Of a stretch of DNA of 64,000 nt, positions 35,831-46,700 are shown piece by piece; within the stretch, counting starts at the first letter, position 1; each line of letters begins with the position of its first letter. The DNA comes from Chrysaora quinquecirrha (Eukaryota; Cnidaria; Scyphozoa; Semaeostomeae; Pelagiidae). A program made the translations under genes and the position numbers. The notes under the pieces are model-generated. The model was not told where the DNA came from and did not search any database. It saw only the letters and a list, made by a program, of their open reading frames with translations. The stretch covers positions 4,098,344 through 4,162,343 of the forward strand of contig JACTAT010000035.1 in NCBI GenBank assembly GCA_014526335.1. The letters are read 5' to 3'.

Positions 35831-36221
35831 TTCTTCCATTCAGGATGTGTTAATTTCTATCTGAAATTATTAACTAGATCCGTAAAGTGTACGATGATTT
35901 TTTTTAGTGCAGTGACCCTAGGGATTGAGATATTTTGGTGTTGGTTGTTTGGGCTCTTTAGAGTTGGGGTTCCTTGCAAAGGCAACTGTGGATCGAAATG
36001 CACCAATCACAATCAACTTCATTGTTTGAAGTTAAATTTGGAGCTGATCCAAAAGTTCCAAAATTATGGATCGAAATGCACCAATCAGCGTGTAGTCCAT
36101 TGTTCGTAAATAATTTTGGATCCAGCAAAGATCTCTCTCCGAAAGTGGCCTAAGCCAATAATGGCTGTTGAAAAGTGAAAAGAAGAGATCAAGCCAATCT
36201 TGTGATCAAATAAGGAAAAGA

Positions 36222-37998
36222 ATGACGCCAATAAAGAGGAAATTCTATGCCCTATTGATCATGGTACCAGGTATGCTCCCATTTTTGTATCTGGGGAGGA
36301 ATCTAACTTGAAAGTCCACCGTTGCTTGTTAGAACTTGTTACATGTTAGGCCTATTTAGGCCGTCGAGTAAATTCAGTAAAATTTGCCCAAGAACTGTTT
36401 TCATTGATTTTCATAGATTCTTTATATAGATATGCAACAGCTGCAGTTTAAACATGACTTATTCTGTTGCAGAGGCAGAAACAAGAGGTTGAAATGTTCC
36501 AACAATGTTTTATTATGTTTGTGAAGTGCATAGATACTGGTCTACATTTTCTTCTGATATTGAAGATGAAGGTGAAATGGTGTTTTAGCGCCAGTCGCTA
36601 GGATCTCAATCACTAGTAGTAATGGATTCAACTGTGGTGCTTTCTAGATCTATAACAGCCCATCGTGATTGTGATCTCTTAAACATGGCTGGCTGCTAAC
36701 CTAGTGTATGCTTCCTTGTTGCTGAAATTACTCCTCATTTCTAGCCACAAAGTCATTGCTTTATAGCAGTGATTAGGTCATGAAAAATTGCTTGAAAAAT
36801 GTCAAGCTTCGTTGAGTGAAAAGTCAAGTGAATTTGAGTGTGCTTTTAATCGATCATCTTTTGTTTTTGCAGCTGTTACCTACCTTGCACTTGGAGTCAT
36901 ATCAAGTATTATTGGAGATATAACAGAGCAAGCTAAGGAAAGAAAAAATGCATTACTGTCATTCTTTGAATTAAATGATGGCATTGATCTCACATTTGCA
37001 CATGCTGTTAACAGCCAGGCCAAAATCAAATCTGCACTACAAGATTCATCAATCATGGTATTAGAAGCCGACATCCTTATTGATCCAATAAGAAATATCC
37101 CCATTATGGCACATCCTCCTGATTCATCTAGCGATCTTACTCTAAAAATGTTTCTGGAAAAAGCATTTTCAGCTAAGCCTATCAAAGGCATCAAACTTGA
37201 CTTTAAGCAAATTGAGGCTGTTAAGCCATCACTGGAGCTTTTGAAGAAATTCAAAGAAGATGCAAAAGCACAAGGAGAAGAGCTTATGCCGATATTGTTG
37301 AATGCAGATATATTAACAGGTCCCGAAAAACCAAAGAAAACACCAGTGAATTCAACAAGGTTTATTGAACTCTGTGCATTGTATAGTACAAATGAAGCAT
37401 TGTCTCCTGGCTGGACAACAACTGCAAATAGAAATGGTGCTGTAGAAGGTACAGATTTTTTATTTGCTTGTTAATGAATCCATAGATTCATTGCTGCATT
37501 CACTGATTCATTCATTCATTCGTTTATTCATTCATTCATTCCTGCACTTATTTATTCACCAATTAATTAATTAATTAATTAATGCATTCTTTCATTCATT
37601 CTTTTAATTAATTCACACATTTGTTCATCTATTCGTTAATACATTCAGTCATTCATTCGTTCTTTCCTTTATTAATTCATTCATTTGTTCATTTTTTTGC
37701 ATTTTGTAACATTTCAGGTTACACATGGGGAATGGTAAAGGAAATGCAGGCAGCTTTGGAAAATGTGAAGAAACCAGTGTCATTCCCAGTTCGTGCTTCA
37801 CTTGTGGCCAGGTCTAAGGTTCAATTACTATGGCTTCTTGAACAGAATGACAATTACACACTGACCCTATGGCATAGCAATGCTGATAATTATAAGATGA
37901 ATGAACTGGCTTTCCTTAGAAAGTATCCAGATAGAGTTTATTATGATTTACCGGTTGAAAAAGTATCAGAGCTTAGAAGTATGACAACAGTAAGCTAG
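36222..37998 (+). CDS. FAM151: FAM151/menorin-family protein (DUF2181), 3 exons, 301 aa
   Basis: Exons 36222-36270, 36873-37448 and 37718-37998 join in phases 1 and 1 to give 906 nt including TAG. Residues 8-28 (FYALLIMVPAVTYLALGVI) are hydrophobic and begin after MTPIKRK, so a signal peptide or signal anchor is likely. The rest matches FAM151A/B: VLEADILIDP, IMAHPPDSSSDLTLKMFLEK, IKGIKLDFKQIEAVKPSLEL, LLNADILTGP, LSPGWTT, GYTWGMVKEM, FPVRASLVARSKVQLLWLL and LTLWHSNADNY. The fold is related to glycerophosphodiester phosphodiesterase-type TIM barrels, with the Glu/Asp of LEAD and the Asp of KLDFK as likely metal ligands. C. elegans menorin (MNR-1) guides dendrite branching. Whether this copy corresponds to 151A or 151B is not decidable. 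Intron 2 is largely an ATTC microsatellite. Confidence 0.92.
36562..36622 (-). mobile_element. SINE-1 3' fragment in a FAM151 intron
   Basis: GGTGAAATGGTGTTTTAGCG and CCAGTCGCTAGGATCTCA match the 3' end of SINE-1. The tRNA-like head is missing. Confidence 0.6.
37480..37700. repeat. FAM151: (ATTC)n / (ATTA)n microsatellite filling FAM151 intron 2
   Basis: CATTCATTCATT runs, with an AATTAATTAATT block at 37561-37585, occupy nearly the whole 269-bp intron between exons 2 and 3. Confidence 0.9.
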
Positions 37999-38204
37999 TT
38001 CCAGGAAAGCAATGTTAATTGAAGTATACCGCACACAGAAGGTATTTGGAATTGGTAAGTGACAACGGGTCATACATACGGTGTCCACAAAATTTCAAAA
38101 TGTACCAAATCTTTAAAGACGTTTAATGCCCTCAAATCTAGTTTCTATTAGCATCAGTATAGTTGATGTCGTTACAATCATAACTGCCGCACTGAGAACG
38201 AGAA

Positions 38205-39185
38205 AAACAACGAAATGTTTTACCCATTTGTGGCAATATCTCAAATGTTTGAACCCAATTTAACGTCCGAGGCAACTCTAAATGCGGCGAAAACTTTTTA
38301 TCAGTGTTTCAAAGCAATGCATGTTTAAAATTTTTTATATATTTTACTACCAATGTGTAGGGATTCTTAACGAATCATCCCAAATGTAAGGGAATTCAAC
38401 CCATATGTAAGGGAATTGGCGCTGAAAAAGTTACCCATTTGGGCGGCACGTCTAGTATAACGAACATTGGAAGTACCCCCCGGGAATTTTTGCTGTACTT
38501 TAAAGTAATGGCAAGACAACCTGGAGACAATTAGTATGTTTTCTGAAAGTATTGCAACAAATTTCATGGTACATTAATTACCAAACGATCAAACATTGTT
38601 TGTCAAACATTGGAAATTTTATTTTCCATAATAATGTTTTACTGCCTGGCCACGTTATAAAACATTTCTCGTTTAACACTTTTTGCTTCCTTAAAGCAAA
38701 ATATGTTTTTGAATTTTTTCAAAAACATTTGGCAACAGATTTTAGGTACTTTTGCCGGTCAAGCAATGTTTTGGGACGGTAGACTAATAAAGCAAATGCC
38801 ATTGTTGAAAAGACTAGACGTGCTGCCTAGTTTTTCCAAACCCACCCATGTCTACCAATAAAGTCTGTTAGTCGTGGTACCCATTTATTTATAGAAAAAA
38901 CAACGAAATTTTACACCCATCCAGACCAATATCTCAAATATTTCAACCCAATTTAAACACCTAAGGAATAAATGTGGCGAAAAGGCATTTGCGCTGAGAA
39001 AGAAACGCATTTACCCGATTTGCACCATAAAATTGACTCTACATACAAAGATTTATCAGGCTTTTAAAAGCAATGCATGTCTAAAAGTTTTTACTACCTA
39101 TGTGTAGAGATCCTTTACAAAAAACCAACCCATATGTAGGGAAATTGTCGCTGAAATTACCCATTTGGGTGCTGAACTGAACAAT
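38205..39185. repeat. Direct repeat pair flanking a MITE-C
   Basis: Segment 38205-38455 (AACAACGAAATG, CAATGCATGT, CTACCAATGTGTAGGGATTC, TTACCCATTTGGG) recurs at 38896-39180 with the same order of blocks at moderate divergence. A MITE-C lies between. This may be a transposon in two copies; no ends are clear. Confidence 0.6.
38578..38795. mobile_element. MITE-C copy, degenerate
   Basis: ACCAAACGATCAAACATTG at the left and GTCAAGCAATGTTTTGGGAC at the right match MITE-C. The right terminus has been lost or altered. Confidence 0.6.
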
Positions 39186-39443
39186 TACCCAAAGTTGACC
39201 AACGTTTGAACGTTCGACCAGAGCCAAGGGCCTCTAACTTTGTATTTTTAAACTGAACAATGCAGAATAATCATAGAATACGTTTCAATGTCGATACATT
39301 TTGCAAAATGTTTTTAAAGCAACGCGATTTGAAGAAGGCATTCGGCAAAGATGATTTTCGAACTAAGCTAATCGACGCTGTCCAAAATGAATGTTCGAAA
39401 TTTCTTGAGCTTTGATGCTCCACACAAAGTGCCTTCTGGTTTA

Positions 39444-39811
39444 CACTTTCTTATAAGAACCAGGAAATTTCAAACGAGGCTTGCTGTTCTTAAGTTTTCC
39501 CTTTTTTGAGCCTGAAATGTTCTTGATTCCTTGGTTACTTAGACATCTATATTTTTCAATGAATGTCTGGAGTGGTACTAGATTTGTGTAAGTTTCAGAG
39601 GTGGCCAAACTGGGAGACACCGGGCGGACATCAATGTCTCACGCGGCATGCCTCCTAGTTTTTAGCCAGGCCTTTACTTTCATATTTAGCTGAAATTCTT
39701 AGGGCTTATAAAAAGGCCAGCCTCGGCCTTTTCTTATTCTGTTCTTAAAATCCAGGCATAATCCAGGCTCGTGTGTTCTTATAAAATTGTTCTTATAAAA
39801 AAAAAAGATTG
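39444..39811. mobile_element. MITE-A, interrupted copy
   Basis: It starts TA-CACTTTCTTATAAGAACC and ends GTTCTTATAAAAAAAAAAGATTG-TA. The interior matches the 22.2 kb copy in inverse orientation, except for a MITE-B insertion and local deletion around 39.6 kb. Confidence 0.8.
39599..39672. mobile_element. MITE-B, short copy nested in a MITE-A
   Basis: The ends AGGTGGCCAAACTGGGAG and TAGTTTTTAGCCAGGCCT match the MITE-B termini. It interrupts the MITE-A at 39444-39811 at a point where the other two MITE-A copies are continuous. Flanking triplets are not identical. Confidence 0.65.
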
Positions 39812-40149
39812 TAGTGACCAAATACAAGCTAAGGAATCAGAGTTGATGGATTTTGTGGTTTTTTCTTGTTTATCTATAGATATTTGCCATGTATCCAACA
39901 TTAATACGCAAAAAGTGTCACCACACCACGCATAATTACCCACCACAGCAAGCATAATAACCCACCATAGTAGTGCGTACCCACAACAGTACGCAAAAAA
40001 TACCACCATAGCACGAAACCGTAGTGGTGCGTATAGACTGGCTAGCGTGAATTACGAAAGGTCAAGACTAAAATTTGCAAGTTAAAATTTTTTTATTATC
40101 GGAAACTTCTAATTAGCCGCGATCAATGGTCCGAAATATTCTTCGTTCT

Positions 40150-40297
40150 GCGTCATCAATGAAGATCACGGAGACCTGGTAATGAACCTGTAAACAAAAT
40201 GCGCAGTGGACTTTTGCGATTATTTCTTGGACATTCCGCTGTGCAACTGCACTGCGCCCGATTGAAGGAATTTCGCAGTTTCAGAGAAAAAGTGGAA
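40150..40297 (+). other. CNOT4: Probable CNOT4 5'UTR exon with an upstream ORF
   Basis: A good donor (GTAAGT at 40298) pairs with the acceptor before 40738 (TTTTCAG), which leads straight into the coding ATG at 40773. If spliced this way, an upstream ATG at 40199 opens a 41-codon reading frame that ends at TGA 40762-40764, eight bases before the main start. The true transcription start is unknown, so the left end is a guess. Confidence 0.4.
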
Positions 40298-40772
40298 GTA
40301 AGTTGTTACAAATTAATTTTTGTCAATGAGGTAGATTTTCTGCGGCTTCAAGTTGAATTTATATTATTATTTAAGAATTTATCTTGTTGTTTTGGTGATA
40401 GAAATGCCTGATTGGTAAGGCAGATCACTTTGAAACGTTGGAGTGCGAGGCAACACGTCCACGTCAAAAGGCCTAGGCCCATTTTAGCTTGCTTGTTGTT
40501 GGCAAGAAGGAAAATTGGCATTTTGTAAATGATCGTTTTATTATTTGCATATATACATCCTAAATTTCAAGCATTTTTAATTATCGGAATCGCATTAAAA
40601 CTGGAAATTTGGAGAAAATTTTTGTTGGATTGACATTTAATCTTATTTTTTTGTCTTTTCAAGTACCCTATTTTAATTTTTAGAAGGTTTTTTGTTCATT
40701 ACATTACTTAAGCTAAAAACTATTATTTGCTTTTCAGGTCTTTTGTTTTGGTAGAAGAATCTGATAATCAAA

Positions 40773-43700
40773 ATGTCTGACTCTGATGAAGTAAGATCAT
40801 ATGGAAAAGTCTAATAAGACCCATCACCATTATACAGGAATACTGTAATACTAAGATGGTGATGGAATGATGTAGTTAGTGCAAGTCACTAGAATCTCAG
40901 TAGTAGGGTTAAGAAATCAAGGCTTTGACCCTGGCTGAAATGTTACCCCAGCTGGGGCTCAAACCCCAATCTTGCTGACTTTTTCACAACAAGAGCCAGC
41001 TGGATTAGGTCATGACAACACAAGACCATCAAGATGAAAAATCCTGTTAAATAAACGCTAACCCCCCCCCCTCAAAAAATTGAATAATACAATGAGGGCC
41101 TCAAACTATTAAATCATCCTTCTTATAGATGCCCTTTTAAAATGGGAGGGGCATTTATCTGAAGCAGTAAGCCTATTAAGTTCATAACTGGCTCAAACAG
41201 GTAATAAAATCAAAATGATGGAACAAATTAGAAGACAGCTTTCTCTCTCCCGAGTTTTTCTTTCCTTTTCACATTAACTATTATCGAAATTCAAATTTGG
41301 ACCTTTTAGTTGAATCCAGATAAGTATGCTAAGCCTGCTTGCTTGTTTCCTTGCATGAATGTGTTCAAACATGATCTTTCTTTTGTTTTTAAACAGCCTA
41401 TAGCATAACTGAACACACCCTTTTCTTCTTCAGTGCCCCTTATGCATGGAGGTGATGGAGATAGATGATCTCAACTTTTTCCCATGCTCCTGCGGTTATC
41501 AGGTAAATGAAGCTTTAGAATAAATAGAGAATAATAGTGAAAACACCTTTAATCATACTAGCAGTAGGAGTTTTTCATCTGACACTCCTCAGGTTATAAA
41601 CATCAAATCAACACAAAAGGCAGAATTTTTCCTTATGTAGATCAAAATATACCAATCAGAAAAGTGAAGCTGAATTGGTATGATGTTTTTAATATCAAAT
41701 AACTTATGGGATTCATTGTGGAGAACAATAGAATCAATTAAAAAGTTTGAGTGAGAAAACTCTTGCTGGCATTTTTACTTTGACCAGAGTCCCAAAAAAG
41801 AGACTTTTTTTTAAAGTATGATCATACATGTATCTGCTCTTAACCCTATCTTGAAGTTCTGTGCAATTTAAAGCCTATTTAACTACTGTATATAATTTAT
41901 ATGTCATGACAATGTGTACAGATATGTATGGTGCTGAAAAAGGCTCAAGATAGCCAAAACCCAAAGTAGTCAAATGAGAGAGCCTTGGACTATATGACTT
42001 TAAGATTTACCAACGATTTCATTGAGCTCTGTAGCTCATTGGAAACTTTGTTGGCTCTCTGGTCATGCAGTCCAGGTTCGAATCCCATCTATTGTTGTAT
42101 GCCATTTCAAAGTTGGTATATATTGTAATGCCTGTGTGTATGCAGAAAATTGTATTGGCATGTATTCTTGAATATTTATGGTTTGTGCAATGGATTGTTA
42201 ATGTAATCTTCTTTTCAACAGATCTGTAGATTTTGTTGGCATAGGATAAGAACAGATGAGAATGGATTATGTCCTGCTTGCAGAAAGGTATACCTTTAAA
42301 AAGACGTACAAATTCTAAAAAGTAATAGTTTAAAGGAAATTTGTTGCTATAATATTTACTTTGTAATAGGCAAGATCTGCAAAATGGCTTGGAAATCTTT
42401 AGATTGTATCAGAAAATTGATGCGTTTTATTATCATCTTATAGGCGTACTCAGAAAATCCAGCCATGTATCAGCCACTGTCACAAGATGAGTGAGTAATG
42501 TTTATATTTAGTTTATCAGTAAACTTTTTTGTTTTTGCAATGGATTTTTATGCATCAAAAGGAATATTATCCTGCTGCTGGAAACACATTTGCTGCTCCA
42601 ATCCAGTTGACTTGGGCTATTATGGCCTGAGTGCAAATAACCCAGTGAGACTGGAAGTTAAAAGTACAATGCATTTAATTTTGTTGGACATACCTTAAGG
42701 ATGCCAAGCTTTTCTAAGATTTATTCTCTTTGTATAGAATTCACAAGATCAAGAAAGAAAGGAAACAAAGGGAAGTGCAGAGGAAACAGAAAATTTCAGA
42801 AAGTAGAAAGCATTTATCAAATGTTAGGTATGTTTTGTCAAGCAGCAAGCAGCTGGCTATATTTGTACTGTTCGTTTTTCAAACAGAAATGTTTGCCTTT
42901 TGCCTTGCATCATAAGGTTAAAGATCTTTTTGTAGAAAACTTCACTGGAGTGTGATAACAGTAAATTATGTTTATGGGTAGTGAGAAATATATTTCAGAT
43001 TTAGTGAGTAGCATCTTTCAATTTGAATGGTGGTGTGGGTGAGTTTTCAAGGTATTTGGTTCAAGATCGTTATGTTGTGTGTGTGTGAATCTTCTCCGGT
43101 GCTTCAACTTAAGAGTAGAAAAGTACAAAGAATAACAAGGTCAATAAGTACTAAACCAATGTTGATGATATTGTCTGGATGCAGTTCATCAAAAGTGTCT
43201 ATTTATCAAAGTAACACTAATATCGTTGAATTGTATTTTCATTTTGTAGAGTAATACAAAAAAATCTTTTATTTGTTGTCGGATTATCTCAAAGACTAGC
43301 AGATGCAGAGGTACATTGATTTTTTTTTAATCTTATATAGTTTTTACTTTTGCTGAATTTTGTTATATTGATTGTTTTTATTCAGGTTCCATTGTCCAGT
43401 CTTGACATATGAAATGTTAGTTATACCTGACCTTATTATGAATAAGATATATAATAATCCTGCTATAACGTAGCTGAAGAGATCTTAATTGCTGCTACTT
43501 TTTAAGCAAAATACATTGTGGATAGATTCGATAGACAGATACGTTATAAGATAGTTTTTTTTGTTCTGTGGCCGTAGGGAAAAATCTATTAATAGGCAAA
43601 ATCAAAGAGTACATAATTAGTGAGTGCATTGCAACGGAGTTATCTTGTGCCCTGGTAGTAGCTGCCACCACCGCAAATTATGTTTGCAAGGCTTTTCAGA

Positions 43701-46700
43701 TAAAAAGCGAAAACCATTAAAGACTAGGCCATGATGAGTTGGCAGTCTTAATCTAGAACAATGGCTTTCATGAAACTTAGCCGAGAGGCTAAATTGATTG
43801 TTTGAGTATGACAGACGTCAAAGTAGAGTGGCCAAGCCACTTTCAATGTATATTTGTCTAATGCATTTGTCCCTCCGTCGTATTATGTCCGTCAATTTTT
43901 TCAGCTTCTTAGAAAACCTGATTATTTTGGAAAATATGGAAAAATATTAAAAGTTATTGTAAACCCAAGCACAAACTATGCTGGTCCTCAGGTGAGTCGA
44001 CAAATGTTTTCTACAGTAAAATTAATAATGGTATACTATTGCTTTAAGAGTGCCAAGTTATTCATTTTTTGATAGTTTTTCTTATTTGAAGCACAGTTTT
44101 TGATAGTGAACAGAGCAAATAGAAGTACTCTGAAGTAAACGTATGTTTCGACCCTACTTCAGAGTTCATGGAGTTTGCATGGGTCTTTAAGCCAACAGCT
44201 AATAGGCGATTTTCTGGAACTAATTTCTTGCAACTGTCCGACATAAGTGCTTTGGAAACTAGTTGGCAACTAGTTCATTTTTGACGGCAACTAATCGGCG
44301 CACAGTTCCAGAAAGTTGGGCATGTCCTACTTCTGCGATTAGTTGATAACTGATTCCCGTCAGTCGCAGTCGACAACAGCACTCTTGTGACTGCAGTCAA
44401 CTGTACCTGTAAGTTTTGACGAGTTTTGACATGTTGACATAAGTTTGAAGTTACAACTAGTTGGCGTTAGTTCTATCTTATCGAAGGTCGACTTAAGCAT
44501 AGCATGGCTTTTAATGTTTATCTCTTGATCTTAGGGGCCAAGTGCAAGTGCATATATCACGTATAGCAAAGAAGAGGTGATAACTTTATTTCATTACATC
44601 TTGAATAATTTCACAGTGCTGTATCTCTCGTGGTTGCTTTTCTTTGTATAGCTTGAAGAGCTTTGAGTTCGACCCTTAAATGAAAAATTAACTAGTTGTA
44701 ATCTTGAGATACGTTCTGTTGGATGATAACAAGAAGTTACACAATAGATATATCAAAACTGTCAGCTCATATCTACTAAATTTTGGGTTTCAGTATAGTT
44801 ATACTCGCTTTCAAAATGCTTTCACTCAAATAAGCAGTGCATTCTCCCGAGTTTGGTAAATAATTACCCAGGGTATTTTTTGTAAGAATATAAGCCTTGG
44901 GCACAAGTTTCAGGTCGACATCAACCACATGGCAAAATGGTCATACCATTGCTTGTAAAGCAAGTCTCAAGTGTTTGACAAACAATGTTTGATCATTTGG
45001 TCAGGGCCTAATTACATGTACTAAAGTATTCATCTTTCTTTGTAGGAAAATCTGAGAGCAATCCTAGCTGTGAATAATATACAACAAGACGGCAGGACCC
45101 TAAGGTAATAATACGTAGTTTGTATCGTTAGCAAGTGAGCAAATCAAATAAGGATTATGTCAACGAATTTTTCTTAAAAAGTGACTTAAGTTGCTACTTA
45201 AAGTTTTCGATACTGGTGAGAGTATAGAGCGAGAAATTTGGTGTTGAGGGTAATATCAACTGTGTGAAGGTCTTTTTCTCCCTTAGTTGAATGTAACCTG
45301 CAGCTGCTGCACTAGAACATGTCAGAATGAGCCCCTTTACTGTGCAATGTTGCTGGAATATTTGGGGACAGTATTCTTGTGCATTGAGTTTTCTTTAAAA
45401 CGTTATCTTGAAGACAGGTTTTTCACGGGTTGTTTTTTTAAAAAGCATTTTACAAGCATTTTGATATGATGTTTTTGTAATTTCAGGGTATCACTTGGAA
45501 CAACGAAGTACTGTACCCACTTTCTAAGAAATCTTCAGTGTAAAAATCAGGTGAGCCTACTTTATTATTAAATATGATTTACGATTATGGTGTATTAATA
45601 GACCATTTTGCTTATTGACAAATCATACTACTCGAGAGGCCGTCAATCAACAGATAAATCTAATGTGTAGTTCCTATTGTTGTAGGACTGTATGTACTTG
45701 CATGAAATGGGAGACGATAATGCCTGTTTTACAAAGGACGATATGCAACAAGGGTACGTTGTTATTTTCTATAGAAAAAGTACGTATTATCGACACTGAT
45801 GAAATTTTTGAAGAATAATCTACCCTTTTTCAAGTGTGATTTTTATTGGTTTTTTTTGACTAACCTTTTCTCTTGTTAGAAAACATTTAGCATATGAAAA
45901 AGAACTGTTAGAAAATTTTAGACAGATGCAACTAACAAGAAGGTAAGTTGATAGCTATTCTATGTATTAGAATATTCATATTTCTAGCTGTTCTATATAA
46001 GATAATGTCTATATCGGAATGGTTATATAGCAAATATTGATTACTTCTATATAGTATGTTCTAATGTGTTTGTGTGCGTTATGAATTGTTTTAATAGCTC
46101 GCCTTTATATAGATCTCAATATTTTCAAAATTTTCACGTTGATAATAATAATATTTTTGTTATATTGTAGAAAAAGTCAAGATCTTGAACAGGTTTGTTC
46201 AAAATTATTATTATTTTATATAAATACGATGATTCCATAGCACATAATATTTAATGATACAACGCAGTATTATATTGTAGCAAGTTATATTACATTGTAT
46301 ATATTATGTGAATGTCGTGTCTTATGGTTTTATTTATTACTCAGGAGTCTCCAAATCAAAAGGAAGATTGGGGCCAGGAAATTAATGAAGGTATGAAAGC
46401 TTTGTGTTTTTATAATGTGCTCGGTTAGCCTCATATATTTTCCATAGTTATTTAAGCAGTGATTTCATCCTTTCATTCGTCGCGGTTATATTATAGATAG
46501 TTAAAAGATAAAAAATTGTTGGGCAAACATCGGAAATTTGCTTTTTGAACAAAATGTTAGGTCGTTTGGCCAATTAAAAACATGTTTATCAAGCATTTGT
46601 CTTACGGCAAGCATACAATCTTTTGCAGTTTTACACAAGCGTTGCCCAGCAGGTTTTTTGTTGTGCAACGTGGCCAAACGGTCAAATATTGTTTGTAAAA

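Larger units (their letters stand above)
33336..36221. other. Plastin-FAM151 intergenic region, repeats only
   Basis: It contains the pentanucleotide array, an AATAAA near 33880 that could be the plastin poly(A) signal, the 20-22 bp minisatellite and the TTGCTG low-complexity array. No coding exon is supported. Confidence 0.6.
37999..40149. other. FAM151-CNOT4 intergenic region
   Basis: It contains the direct repeat pair, a MITE-C, the nested MITE-A/B, and at 39915-40030 three imperfect copies of a CACCACGCATAAT-like motif just ahead of the presumed CNOT4 5'UTR exon. No gene is recognisable. Confidence 0.55.

Noticed and set aside
35088..35864. 258-aa open frame rich in Leu, Cys and Ala, looking like a multipass membrane protein
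   Set aside because: It is produced by a stop-free TTGCTG-type array; all three + frames are open together, and there is no start context, splice signal or family match.
36880..37254. 124-aa minus-strand open frame opposite FAM151 exon 2
   Set aside because: It is the antisense shadow of a strongly conserved coding exon.
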